Numbered from the stretch's first letter, positions 20,922 through 30,250 are shown. The stretch: DNA of 64,000 nt from Anodontia alba (GCA_964016985.1 OZ024826.1:68726768-68790767), one strand, 5' to 3'. Notes: generated by a model not told the origin, from the sequence alone. Translations and numbers: made by a program.

Positions 20922-23190
20922 ATGGCTACTATTACTATGGATGACCTGATGGAAGAAATGCTCGCAGAGTACGAGCCAAGGTTCATCCTTGATGAACCCA
21001 TTCCAGAAGCTGAGGAAAGACTCCTCCCCCGGCTGCTTCTACCACAGTGGCCATTTACCGACCTGGATGATCGTGCCCCCCACCCAGTAAGACTCCCGGC
21101 TTATGAGCCATGGGTCGAGATACTTAACGACGCCAAAGACGAATTCGAGGTAGATGGTGCCGCTGCAGTCTTCTCTACATGGAGGGTTGAACGAAAAGAC
21201 CCGCTGGACATCGGTGACATCGAGATCATCGAAGGCATGCATGCCAGAGCTGGCAGGTTGGCACTGGATGCTCGAATGGCCGATGTCAGAGCTACCCAAT
21301 TTCTGGCGGCTCTCCCAGGGGACACAGAGCTTCTCCTGAGAATCAAGTTTCTCCGGGAGAAAGCTGAAGATGATTGGGTCCTTGAAGACAAGTTTGATCC
21401 AGTCCGGGCTGAGCGAAAGATGGGCCAGGGGGTCGTCGAGGTCTCTCTGGACACAAAGCCTGGCATGTTGACTGGAATTGACAGTGTGTTCTATCAGAAC
21501 GCCTACCCCGTCACCGCAGTTGTCTACGGCCTCTACCCATCAGGAATCCAGATCCTGCCAACCTAGCTCCGTTAAGAGATGGTGACCTCAACTGTGTGGC
21601 TCAGAGGGTGGTCGAGCACTTTGAGGGCACTTTGAGAGGCCAGGGACTTACACCCACTCGGTGACATAAGATCCAGGAGTGGGAAGAGAAAGTCCACGAA
21701 ACCGGCGCCACGGTCGATGATGTGGCCGAGCTGGAGAAGATCCTCAAAAGAGCGATCATCCTGAGGGACATCGCTGGCGAGGACATCTTAAACAGTGGCA
21801 AATATGGTAGAGGCGGGAATGGCGGCCATAGATCCATAGAACTTATCTGCCACAACGGCCACGCCTGGCCCAAAGACCTCCACTTCCCCCAGAGTAGAGA
21901 GGTCCACATCTACGAGGGCAACGTCTGGCACGCCATCCGGGAAGTCATCCAGGGCGAGCCTTTTGCGGTCTGGCTCCTGGGCGGTCAAGACCGACAGCTC
22001 TCTGTCAACCAGTTCGTGCTCCAGGACGGCCGCACCTACAGGACACGAGAGGCCCACGAAAGACTTAAAGCAATCTGCGCCAAACTGGGCAACCCTGAAC
22101 TTGCTGAGATAGCCTTTGGCGAAAGCCACGCGGCTAGCATTATGCCAAAGGAAAGGAACGGCTGGAAGCCAACCCCAGCCAACCTCCTCCCAGACATCGA
22201 GAAGGCCTGCGTGGAGCACGGTCACGGCAGCCTCTGGAACTCGATGGGTTATGACACGAGGGAAGTCACTTCTATCGACATGAAGGCCTGCTATCCGGCA
22301 TCCTTCCAGGGTATGGGTGAAGCCAAACCCTATTTCGAGCGGTTCGGGCATCCGACTCACCACATGACCCGCGTGGCAATTAATGGCCCTCTCCCCAAAG
22401 ACATAGGCACAGGCTTCGCCGAGGTTCAAGAATGGGAGTTTGAGGCTACTTGCCATCCGGTCATCCCTGCCTGGTTTGGAAGGCATTTCTCTGAAGGCGG
22501 TTGGGTCCCGACAAAGCTCCTTGCCTTCCTGGCAGAGTCTGGCCTGTTGAGGTCTCTCAAAGTCAGGGAGGCGATCATCTCCTTCGAGCAGACTGAGGTT
22601 TGGTTGCCCGAAAGCAGGGACCAGGCCTGCTCCGTCATCGGCAAATTCACCCAGGGCAGCAAGGCAGATGGAAAAAGGCTCACAAGGAAGTTGGTGACCG
22701 ATCGCGGCGAGCTCGACTACCTTGTCCGGGACACCCGCCTCTCGGGCACTTTGGTCGGAGCACCAATGGAGTGCGAGCTTGGTCACATCCTCACTTACTA
22801 CGATGGTTCCCAGCCCCAGTTTGCCCACCTGAGGGCAAGCATGCTGGCCTATGCCCACATCAACCTCCTCTCTATGCTTTCAAGGTTTGAACCCGATGAG
22901 GCCGTCCGAGTGGCAACCGATTCCATCTATGTAAAGAAAACGGCGCTCTGCACGCTCAAGGGGGTCTGGGTCTACAAGCCTCATGAGGTGCACCCAAAAG
23001 GGCATTGCCGCATCTGTCTCACCTACCACGACAAGGCAACCCCGAGGCCACCACGAGATGGGATTGCCCCAGTGGCGTGACAAGGGCGAGAGCCTCTACA
23101 TGCCGATGGAACACGCAGCCTACCTCGCCAAGCCTGACTACAAAGCAACAAAAAGGGACCTCACTCCTAGCGCCATGCCGCGCCACGACA
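20922..23190 (+). pseudogene. Family-B DNA polymerase (Polinton-type), frameshifted
   Basis: The frame starts at 20922 (MATITMDDLMEEML) and runs 214 codons. It changes frame near 21540, meets a stop at about 21660 and continues as the 452-codon frame from 21722. Motif A is SIDMKACYPASF (22271-22306) with the catalytic Asp and the conserved YP. Motif C is VATDSIYVKK (22910-22939), with the D-S of the DTDS signature and Thr before it. Viral and Polinton PolB copies the element, usually from a protein primer. A further frameshift near 23050 leads into GESLYMPMEHAAYLAKPDY before the helicase part. The exonuclease domain is not clear to me in the long N-terminus. Confidence 0.8.
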
Positions 23191-23738
23191 ATCCCCTGAC
23201 CCGACATCAGAAATACCACATGACTGGCTCCGCGAGCATGTCGCCTATTATGAAGAGGTCGAAGTAGACCACAGAGCCAAAGACCCTCTTCTCAAGGCCC
23301 TCAAGAAGCGAATCCGCCTTCAGCCTGACAGGGTCCAGTGCCGAGAGGTGCGAAAGGCGCTTCCTGGTTGCCTCGGGTGGGGGCACTTTGTGGAGGCCTG
23401 GAAGCTATGTGATCTCATCTTGACCTCGAGGCAGAAGGTTTGCGACCGGGCCCAGAGGCTGCTGTTAGAGCGCCATGAGGAGTAATTCCCCGACACCTCC
23501 GTGCCTCTGCTATACCGCCCCAAAGACACTCGGCGGCAAAACATCATGGTCACCATCCCCGGGCCCTTGCTGGATGGCAGGCCAGACCTGCAGGAGCTCG
23601 TCCTGAAGGACGTCGTCGAGGTGCCCTTGGAATATGCCCGCGAGGTCCTCGACGGCAGGTGGGGCCAGGACTGGGCTCTTGGCTATGCCATCACAGTCCA
23701 CTCGAGCCAAGGTCTCACCATCGCAGATCCCCAGAAAG
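23191..23738 (+). pseudogene. SF1 helicase C-terminal part fused after PolB, Walker motifs deleted
   Basis: After PolB, reading continues with HDWLREHVAYYEEVEVDHRA (about 23218-23280). DLILTSRQKVCDRAQ follows (motif IV region), then a stop at about 23482, and YAITVHSSQGLTIADP (23681-23735). That last segment is the motif VI region of UvrD/RecD/Pif1-type SF1 helicases (T-x-H-x-x-Q-G). No Walker A or B can be found, because the sequence jumps from the PolB end to the second helicase domain near 23215. The frame ends abruptly at 23738, where it meets the integrase in opposite orientation. One polypeptide combining PolB and helicase is the simplest reading of orientation and spacing. Confidence 0.7.
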
Positions 23739-24148
23739 TCAACCTGGAGAAGCTTAGGCCACTTCAATGACCCCTGTCTGTAGATGCGAGACAGATCATC
23801 GGTAACCTCTTTAGCCTCTTTTGTGGCCAGAGGCTCAGCCTCTTTGTAGCGTGAGGCTACATCAACAAACGTGAGAGCGTAGCGGAAGGTTTTCCGCCCA
23901 ATGTGGTCGTGTGGCAGAAAGAGCAGATCAGCCTGGTGGACCTCGTTGGGCACCGCCACGTCAAACTTCGGCCGAGGTACGCGCCGTGGGGCAGGCAGAT
24001 AGATCTGCCAGATGGCCTGCCTTTTGAGCCAGTCCTTAGCCTGCTGTTCAGTCACCTTGGCTGCAGACGCCAACTTCTCGATGGCTGCGAGCCCCTTCTA
24101 GTAGCCTCGGGGGCTGTAGTATAGGGCAGAGAGCTTACTGTCGGCCAT
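23738..24148 (-). pseudogene. Retroviral-type (RVE) integrase, truncated
   Basis: The start is at 24148 (MADSKLSALYYSP), with an in-frame TAG at 24098-24100. The frame then runs through WLKRQAIWQIYLP and the catalytic core: first Asp in VHQADLLFLPHDHIG, a YALTFVDVASRYKEA strand, and second Asp in WPKLLQVD at 23738. The rest of the core, including the Glu, and the C-terminal domain are gone; from 23738 the DNA is the end of the helicase gene read backwards. Polintons use such an integrase to insert their linear DNA, giving short target repeats. Confidence 0.87.
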
Positions 24149-24214
24149 TGCTACTAAGGTATTCCAGCAGCCTGACCAGCCTCCAACATGCGGACGCCAC
24201 AGGCTCAGGAAGCT

Positions 24215-24892
24215 GACGATCTCATACTCTAGACTGATGTTTTCAATGTCGTATGAGGCGTTGGCATCGTCTGTGGCCCAAATTGCGCGGTTGTAGTCGT
24301 TGATGATGAGTTTGTACTCCAGCCGGTCTCCAAGCGCGCTTTGATAGAACGGCATGTGGCCCTCGAGCAGCTCGAAATCGAGCGGGATGTAGAAGCTGTT
24401 ACAGAAGGCATCGGCGATGGCATTGTCGGCCGCGACTGTCTCATCTTTGTTTCCGGCATAGATGCGAATCCACATTGTGTTTTGGTTACCAGACGTATCG
24501 ATGCCTTGGTACTGGACATTTTTCCTCTCCAAGGCCGTCTTCCAGAGATCGCCGTAACAGTTGAAGATGTCACTTTCGTCGACGGACATCACCTCGTTGC
24601 CGGAGATCTTGATCACAGTCTTCTTCACGATGGCGCGGCCCAGGTTCTGAACCACGGTCCGGTTCACATCTTCACTATTCAGCATGATTCTGAAGGCCAG
24701 GCAGGCAGTCCCTGGAACGATCACGTCGTGCGCGCCGAGTTTGGGGAATCGAACCAGCAGCTGTTGATTCTGATCAATCGTGCTCGGGTTATTGGTTATC
24801 TCGACAGACTGCCGCACGCCTTTGACCCCCAGGGGCTCGCGGAGGCACCTGTAAGGATTAAGCTTGCGCCCGAATTTACTGCTCGAAGCCAT
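24215..24892 (-). pseudogene. Major-capsid-like protein, N-terminal half
   Basis: The start chosen is MASSSKFGRKLNPYR at 24892; an upstream Met at 24916 is in frame but outside the conserved start. The sequence has LLVRFPKLGAHDVIVPG, VVQNLGRAIVKKT and IPLDFELLEGHMPFYQSALG. The size, mixed beta-rich pattern and neighbourhood fit the double-jelly-roll major capsid protein of Polinton-like viruses. I recognise the family from recurring animal virus-like elements, but the fold is inferred. Similarity stops near 24215 (LEYEIV); after that the open frame runs by chance into the integrase start, so the C-terminal half was deleted. Confidence 0.6.
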
Positions 24893-24948
24893 GGTGTATT
24901 TGAACCTATGCAACAACCTTCAAATTAGCATCCACTGTCAACGCCGCG

Positions 24949-25616
24949 ATGGATGACGTCACTTTCGAGAACCCCACGTTCGACCCTGACGGGCCTGGAG
25001 AAGACGATGATTTTGACCTCCACGACACCCCTATGGACCCACCGCCGGACGTCCAGCAACAGCTAAACACGTCCGGGGACCTTCTTCAGAACCTGCGAGA
25101 TGAGTTAAGACAGGCAGAACTTGAGGCCCAGAAGAAGCGCCTGGTTGATACTTTCTAGAACGAAGTGAGCCATACCTATGGGCTGCGCCCTGAAGGCAGG
25201 ATCCACTATAGCCAGTTCGGGATCGACCCAGATGGTAAGACACTTTACTGGACACCTGAAGACAAGAAGATCTCCATTGCTGCGACGAGGGGAAAATTCC
25301 GGTTTCTGGGTCTGGGCATGCTGGCCAAAAGATACGGGGCTGGTGGCGTATATGCAGTGCGGAGATGCTGGGGCTCCCTGATTATAGATCCGGGGCATCG
25401 CGGGGGCTCGGCAGAGAGGTCGTGGAGACACTCCAGAGTGCAGAGGAGACCCTCCCGAAAAACATTGAGGCAATCGAGTTAAAGGATCTCTCCGGCGTGA
25501 CTGATACCACAAGACAAAGCGCAGAAGACGTCGAGACCACATTGAAGACCATTAATGATCCGCAAATTGACGTTGCATGGGTCACACAGGCCAGAAGAGA
25601 ACTGGCCGGAGTTTGA
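24949..25616 (+). pseudogene. Acidic conserved element protein, one stop and one frameshift
   Basis: It starts MDDVTFENPTFDPDG, 57 bp from the capsid start on the other strand, with an Asp/Pro-rich N-terminus. A helical Gln/Glu-rich segment follows (ELRQAELEAQKKRLVDTF), then a TAG at 25156. The same frame continues with YSQFGIDPDGKTLYWTPEDK and changes near 25370 into GLPDYRSGASRGLGREVVET. It ends GV at 25616. About 220 residues in all. Function unknown; an acidic start with a coiled coil suggests a virion-associated or scaffold protein, which is only a guess. Confidence 0.6.
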
Positions 25617-25620
25617 TGAT

Positions 25621-26649
25621 TCACGGGTTGTGGCCGATGGCTGCTTCAGATCCGGCGATCACGATTTCGTTGTTGTAGCCCTGGACATTGCCCGGGTGGA
25701 GGGCCATGTCGCTCGGGGCGAGGTAGAGCCCTAACCCGAAGACGAAGTCCAGAGGGGATGATGCATACTGGAGCGTCTTCTGATAACGAGTGATGCTGCT
25801 GGGGATGTCGACGGGCGAGGCGATGGCGTCTTCGACGTTGGCCAGGAACTGCTTTTGAGCATCGAACCCCGTCCCGGCCTTGAGAATGTTCGAGCGTGTC
25901 TGGGCCTGCGCTCCCAGGATAGCCCAAACATACGTCCGTATACTGTCGTTGAGGCGCTCCACACCCGCTTGCGTGAAGCCTTCTGATTTATCGGGAATGA
26001 ACATCGTCCACGCCCCTGATATATCCCGATTATGGCGGATGGCGTCCATTGGATGGAAGAAAGGGCCATCGGAGTAGTGCGCATGCCGGTAGGCGCCTGA
26101 CGGCTCCATATACGTGCTCCAAGATCCGAGGCTTTGGCACCCGTTGTCTAGCTTTTGTCTCCAGTTGGTGGTAGGTGCCACTCCGAACTCGGTGCAGAGC
26201 CGCTTGTAGGCTCTGGCATCGTAGGCGTTCTCATACCAAGAATAGGACTTGTCCCCAGGGAGGGCGACTTTTAGCTCCACAAGCAGACGCCTCGTCGTAT
26301 AATAGACATGGAAGCGATACAGACCTGAGAGAAAGGGGTCTTTAGCTTGGAGATGGTCATCAGCAGAGACCCAGCAGCCGCGCACCAGAGGGCGAAATTG
26401 AGCAGGCATTGCCACCAATCGAAAGGAGTGGTTTTCCTGGAATTCCAAGCCTTATTCGATTGTCGTGACGGGGCTCCCGGTGAGTGGGGGATTCTGGTAC
26501 TGGGCGAAGATGTCTGGGAAAGAGGCCTGAAAGTCACCCCCCTTGTCATCAACCATAATCTTCTGGCTGGCCAGAGAGAGCGCCTGCTTCTCTTTGAAAT
26601 GTCCCCCGCCTGTTGCAGAGCTTTTGAACGAGTAGGCCCTCTTGTCCAT
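25621..26649 (-). pseudogene. Conserved element protein of unknown function, single in-frame stop
   Basis: The start chosen is MDKRAYSFKSS at 26649, which leaves 13 bp to the divergent start at 26663; Met at 26685 is an alternative and would overlap it. The frame is about 342 codons with one TAA at 26452-26454 and is otherwise open to 25621. It ends 5 bp from the end of the convergent acidic gene. It is rich in Tyr/Trp in the middle (YSWYENAYDARAYKRLC). I see no catalytic motif or membrane segment. Size and position suggest a structural protein, but I do not recognise it. Confidence 0.6.
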
Positions 26650-26662
26650 GCTTTGGGTCACT

Positions 26663-27313
26663 ATGTACGTCACACTCACCGACATTCAAAATGGAGAACC
26701 GGTCTATCTTACATCTGTTCCCGGCACTGCGTGTGGGGGGCTGGAGGTCGCTCTCTGTGAGCTCACGTATTACCACCGTTGGCTCAATATCAGCACTGAG
26801 TTAGGGAATGGCATCTTTGATGGGCACACCGTGTTGGGCATACCCAAAGGGCACTATAACGTCTGTGAGCTGGACAAAGCGGCGTTCCGGCCTTTGGGTG
26901 CTGAACTCACGTTTGCATGCCCCAACCGGCCGCCTGCAGATTTCCTCAAAAAAAACGCCTGCTGCTGAATCGCAAGCTGGCCGACCTCCTAGGGTTCTCG
27001 TTTGAGCCCGGCCAGAGCCACATTGCAGATAAGCCACATCGTCTGTTTACCCATCGGGAGATCTGCGTGCATCTTGCAGAGGTTTAGTACGTCGGAGAAC
27101 CTCCACAACGGTCGCCCCTCCACACTGCTGAAATCCATCCTCGTCGAGAACGAAAGGTGCGGGGGTGGTCGGAAAGAGACATTCCCCGTCTTGCAGTACA
27201 AACGGCTGGCATCGGGGCCTCTTTCCCAGCTGACACTCAAGATATTAGACACAGGCAGTAGAAATTTAGGTTTCGACTATTTGAGTGCAGTCCTACACAG
27301 AAGAAGAAATGGG
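26663..27313 (+). pseudogene. Candidate minor-capsid (penton-like) protein, several frameshifts
   Basis: It begins MYVTLTDIQNGEPVYLT. The first segment has LEVALCELTYYHRWLNIS and IPKGHYNVCEL, a pattern I associate with small beta-sandwich proteins of animal virus-like elements. Frame changes occur near 26905, in an A8 run at about 26948-26955, and near 27087. Later segments contain ADLLGFSFEPGQ, REICVHLAE, NGRPSTLLKSILVENE and QYKRLASGPLSQLTL. The order of segments is consistent with one protein of about 215 residues. The capsid role is inferred from context and the beta-strand-like pattern. Confidence 0.5.
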
Positions 27314-27608
27314 TGACGCGGGTGGCCCAGGGAGCGCCAGGAAATGCCCTGGGGTGGCTTTAGCCGATCTCGGGGATACCGAGGGATTCGAAAAGGGTGG
27401 GGAAGAGGGCCAGCTGTACGCTTTCGAGCTGTCCGACGGGGTGTACAAACGAAAAAAAGGTCACCGCCCAAGAGGGAGGTGGGGCGCAGAAGCTCGGAGA
27501 GTTGAGCGACGTCGACGTCTCATATGCCGTCCCCAGATGGCTTCATACGCTGGCGTTTACTGGGAGCAGGACCCTGTTCAAGAAACAGGCTGGATGATCG
27601 ACATTTGA
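27309..27608 (+). pseudogene. Candidate fibre-like protein remnant
   Basis: Short frames follow the penton-like gene at once (MGDAGGPGSARK at 27309). One carries KLGELSDVDVSYAVP and then sequence ending WMIDI. The L-x-x-L-S-D-V-D pattern resembles the linker repeats of phage and viral fibre proteins, which is weak evidence. Frames shift at about 27360 and 27530. Nothing else is recognised. Confidence 0.35.
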
Positions 27609-27619
27609 ATCTCCTCTCC

Positions 27620-28136
27620 CTACGTCACAACGGGGCAGCAACACAAGGTTCGAAAGGTGACGAAAAGCGGTACCCGGCTGTGTTCCTACGTTCCTGAGAC
27701 CAAAAACGTGGTCATTTCCGAGCAGTACACGCTCAAAATGAGCAACCGCCGGAAGGGGATTATGAAAATTGTTTCCAAGTTCTCTCCAGCGGGAATCGTC
27801 GGCACGGGGAAGGAGCCCACATCAACAATCCTCCTCGAGGTGATCCTCGGAGACCAACCTGACGACTTAGTCGAAGTTTTGCCCGGCTTCAAGCTCGTGG
27901 ACCAGCGCGCATGCGCAAAAAGAACTTGGGGCCTTGATCAGAGTTCGGGAGTGACCTCTGGTGCGCTTTACATTGGAGGGGGTCCAGCACGAAGTGGAGC
28001 ACCGCTTTCTGGATATCAGCAAGATCCATGTTGGTCTGGTCGAGCTCAAAAGGCTGAGGTTCACGCCCGCAGACCTCACCTCAGAGCAAAGCACGGTGGT
28101 CCTTAGCCATTTGAACTTACGCGAAAGCAGTGATAG
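27620..28136 (+). pseudogene. Conserved element protein of unknown function, broken
   Basis: The first part (from about 27628) reads TKSGTRLCSYVPETKNVVIS and RRKGIMKIVSKFSPAG, then VEVLPGFKLVDQRA. Near 27905 the frame changes, a TGA occurs at about 27952, and the sequence continues with VRFTLEGVQHEVEHRFLDIS and LKRLRFTPADLTSEQ, ending at 28136, nine bp before the next ATG. Close spacing suggests co-transcription. Function not recognised. Confidence 0.5.
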
Positions 28137-28145
28137 TTAAGCACG

Positions 28146-28766
28146 ATGGGACTTTACCCACCACTTGAGACGACAGGAGACAATCACCGACTTCAGCACG
28201 TGGCCGAGGTCAGAGCCCGCCTGGAAAAGGAGCATGACTTCAGAGTATCGCTGTATAAGAAATACAGGCGGGGGGCTAATGTTGCAGACGGACTCTACAC
28301 CGGGCTTTCGGTAGCCGGCACAGCCATGGCTGCCACGGGTGTCAGGCTGTTGAAGACGATAATCGCTGCGCCTGTCGCAATTGGCTTACAGGCCGGAGCG
28401 ATTGCCTGTGGGTTGCTCGGAGCCGGCGGGAGGTTCATTTGTCAGAGGCTCGAAGCCAAAGCCAGGAAACATGATCAGATTCGGGTCCTGGCCGTCTCAA
28501 AGCTAAACTCAATCGCCGACAGGATCTCGGCCGCGCTGACCGACGATAAGATCTCCAAGGAGGAGTTTCGCCTGATTCTCTCTGAGGTCGACAAGTACAA
28601 CCAAATGAAGGCTGAGATACACCGTGGGCGTCAGAAAGAAGGTGGTGTGTCCGAGACAGAAAAAAAACGGCTTATGAACCTCATGAGATACGAGGCGATG
28701 CTAACGGCCCGTACCAAGCTCTTGGAAGAACTCCAAGCTGCTGGAAACAGTGGCACCTCTCGATAA
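28146..28766 (+). CDS. Putative membrane-active element protein, intact
   Basis: 206 residues, uninterrupted, ATG at 28146. Residues 1-45 are polar with a basic helix (LEKEHDFRVSLYKKYRRG). Residues about 46-100 contain hydrophobic Gly/Ala-rich stretches (GLSVAGTAMAATGVRLL, then PVAIGLQAGAIACGLLGAGG) that could form two membrane segments or an amphipathic hairpin. The C-terminal half is charged and helical (ISAALTDDKISKEEFRLILS), ending in a coiled-coil-like tail. It could be a virion membrane, entry or lysis-related protein; the sequence does not decide. It is the last gene before the right repeat and one of only two intact ones. Confidence 0.65.
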   Translation: MGLYPPLETTGDNHRLQHVAEVRARLEKEHDFRVSLYKKYRRGANVADGLYTGLSVAGTAMAATGVRLLKTIIAAPVAIGLQAGAIACGLLGAGGRFICQRLEAKARKHDQIRVLAVSKLNSIADRISAALTDDKISKEEFRLILSEVDKYNQMKAEIHRGRQKEGGVSETEKKRLMNLMRYEAMLTARTKLLEELQAAGNSGTSR

Positions 28767-28859
28767 ATATATCTTGTTCGCGGGCTTAAAAAAAGAGCGC
28801 AGGCTGCGCAGGCTGGTCCAGCCCTTTGAGCAGCAGACGAGTTTATTAAGTGGAAGAAT

Positions 28860-28906
28860 AAAAAAAAAAAAAGAAAAAAAGTCTGTCGCCGGGATTCGAT
28901 CTCACG
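28860..28906 (-). other. A-rich tract next to a tRNA T-arm-like sequence
   Basis: The minus strand shows GATCGAATCCCGGCGACAGA followed by a T-run. This resembles the T-arm, acceptor end and pol III terminator of a tRNA. No matching 5' acceptor strand (GTCTGTCG) was found upstream within tRNA distance, so I call only a fragment or chance likeness. Confidence 0.25.
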
Positions 28907-28920
28907 CACAAAAATTCAGC

Positions 28921-28999
28921 AAAAGCCCCCCGAGGTCCTGGTCATATTTTTCGTTTTTTAAATCTTATCTCTGGGGGGCTTTTTCTTGACCAGGACCTC
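28921..28999 (+). other. Two crossing inverted repeats (pseudoknot-capable)
   Basis: AAAAGCCCCCC (28921-28931) pairs with GGGGGGCTTTT (28973-28983). GAGGTCCTGGTCA (28932-28944) pairs with TGACCAGGACCTC (28987-28999). The order arm1, arm2, arm1', arm2' means both stems together would form an H-type pseudoknot in RNA. They lie just after the last element gene. Exact complementarity of 11 and 13 nt in a decayed element is notable. Confidence 0.75.
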
Positions 29000-29039
29000 T
29001 CATACTTCCAATGCTCGGTCACTCCTGCCTTCAGTACCT

Positions 29040-30027
29040 AACTATGATTGGGATGAAAGTTGTTAGAGGCTTACTAGAAGTGCCGGCAGAGGTTATGGGG
29101 ATGGGAATGGGATCGTAGCGCTACGTTTAAACCTGTACAGTGCCCCGCAGGGCGATAAATATCTGTAAATTTAACTTATAAAAGCTTGGTGTTTTATTGT
29201 GCAATAATAACCGAACCGTATTCAATAGAGAATCGATACAGGTAAACCTTCACACATTTTATAAGAACCCTTACCATGCTTATGGGCAGATTCAGCAGAT
29301 GCCGGTCCAAGGTACTTTAAACCCAGGAGCTGAGTAGAATTCTTTACACCCACAGCCCAGTCCTGAGGGTGAGCCACCTATCTATGTCAAATCCTTTTTT
29401 TCTGAGAAAAATATATCAATTTGTCGTCTGCTGAAATTTTTACTCAAGAGCGTTTAAATATTCATTCAGGGATGAATTTGTAAATACCTCAAGTTGGTGT
29501 GCACCAGATACCGGATAGTTTTTCGTAGACAAATACAGAACATACATGGCATGAGGGAAATTATCACCTGTTACGCTGACTCTCATCTGGGGGGAAGTGG
29601 ATATCCGGATCTTAAAATATACAAGGACCATTCTCCAGCCGACAGGGTCATTTTCGAAGGTATCTCGAGGTTCTGTGCTCCACTAGAAAGTGAGGACACA
29701 TTTTATAAGAACTCTTACCATGCTTATGGGCAGATTCAGCAGATGCCAGTCCACGGTACTTTAAACCCCGGGGGCCGGGTAGAATTCTTAACACCCACAT
29801 CCCAGTCCTGGGGGTGAACCACCTGTCTGTGTCAAACCCTGTTTTCTGAGAGAAATATATCAATATGTCGTCTGCTGAAATTTTTACTCAGAGCGTTGAA
29901 ATACACAATCAGGTAAATTACTACTGTGCACTCCAGCGCATATAATCCTATAACATCATAATGTTGTGGGCACCAGATAAATCGGATATCGGTGAATCAG
30001 GTAAGTGCCTCCCTCTTTTTGCGTTCA
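29040..30027. repeat. Right subterminal region with a diverged direct duplication
   Basis: Copies at about 29248-29460 and 29695-29905 share ATTTTATAAGAAC, CTTATGGGCAGATTCAGCAG and AAATATATCAAT, plus an ORF-like start (TCGTCTGCTGAAATTTTTAC). A 107-codon plus frame (29494-29817) covers the second copy, with FYKNSYHAYGQIQQMPV; the first copy has the same reading with differences and a stop. It may be an extra gene once present twice. Lower GC than the core of the element. Nothing else is recognised. Confidence 0.5.
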
Positions 30028-30221
30028 GAGCCCCCAGGCCGGCGAGGGTGGGGACCGTCCCCAGGGGCTCTCACTATGCTCACTTGGGGGCCGCAGGGGC
30101 TCGGGCCTCAGGAAGCAGCCGCACGCCTGAGGAAGCTGCCTAGACGTACATACAGAATTGTTTGTGTACGTGGGAGCCCTTCTGGGGCCCAAAAAAAAGT
30201 CCATTCGCACCCCCTGCTGCT
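30028..30221 (-). repeat. Polinton-like terminal inverted repeat, right
   Basis: Begins GAGCCCCCAGGCCGGCGAGG and ends CCCCCTGCTGCT. Inverted copy of 20293-20485. GCCGG follows at 30222-30226. Confidence 0.92.
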
Positions 30222-30238
30222 GCCGGGGAGCGGCACCA
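30222..30238 (-). promoter_or_regulatory. Candidate primer-binding site of the gypsy element
   Basis: The minus strand reads TGGTGCCGCTCCCC then GGC, starting with the TGG expected opposite a tRNA CCA end. It lies 12 nt inside the 5' LTR. The tRNA is not identified. The Polinton-like element inserted at its inner edge. Confidence 0.6.
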
Positions 30239-30250
30239 AACTATACAAGC

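Larger units (their letters stand above)
20288..30226. mobile_element. Polinton/Maverick-like virus-like DNA element, degenerate, ~9.9 kb
   Basis: Terminal inverted repeats of about 193 bp (20293-20485 and 30028-30221) begin AGCAGCAGG. GCCGG directly flanks both ends (20288-20292 and 30222-30226), a candidate 5-bp target duplication. Inside lie a family-B DNA polymerase joined to an SF1 helicase, a retroviral-type integrase, a capsid-like protein and several other genes on both strands. It is visibly GC-rich against AT-rich surroundings. Polintons carry protein-primed PolB, an RVE integrase, capsid proteins, an ATPase and a protease; I find no ATPase or protease here. Stops, frameshifts and at least three internal deletions show an inactive copy. 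It integrated into the leader of an existing retrotransposon. Confidence 0.85.

Noticed and set aside
21788..22858. 356-residue minus-strand open frame
   Set aside because: It is the antisense shadow of the PolB gene in GC-rich DNA; PolB motifs are on the plus strand.
24341..24928. 195-residue plus-strand open frame
   Set aside because: Antisense to the capsid-like gene, which has the conserved sequence; no independent motif.
20288..30226. Bacterial or phage contamination as explanation of the GC-rich block
   Set aside because: It has inverted ends, flanking GCCGG repeats, and continuous retrotransposon leader sequence on both sides (gag side and PBS side), so it is integrated in the animal genome.
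20288..30226. Packaging ATPase and adenain-like protease expected in Polintons
   Set aside because: I looked for a Walker A outside the helicase and for a Cys protease pattern in all frames and found none convincing; they may lie in deleted parts.
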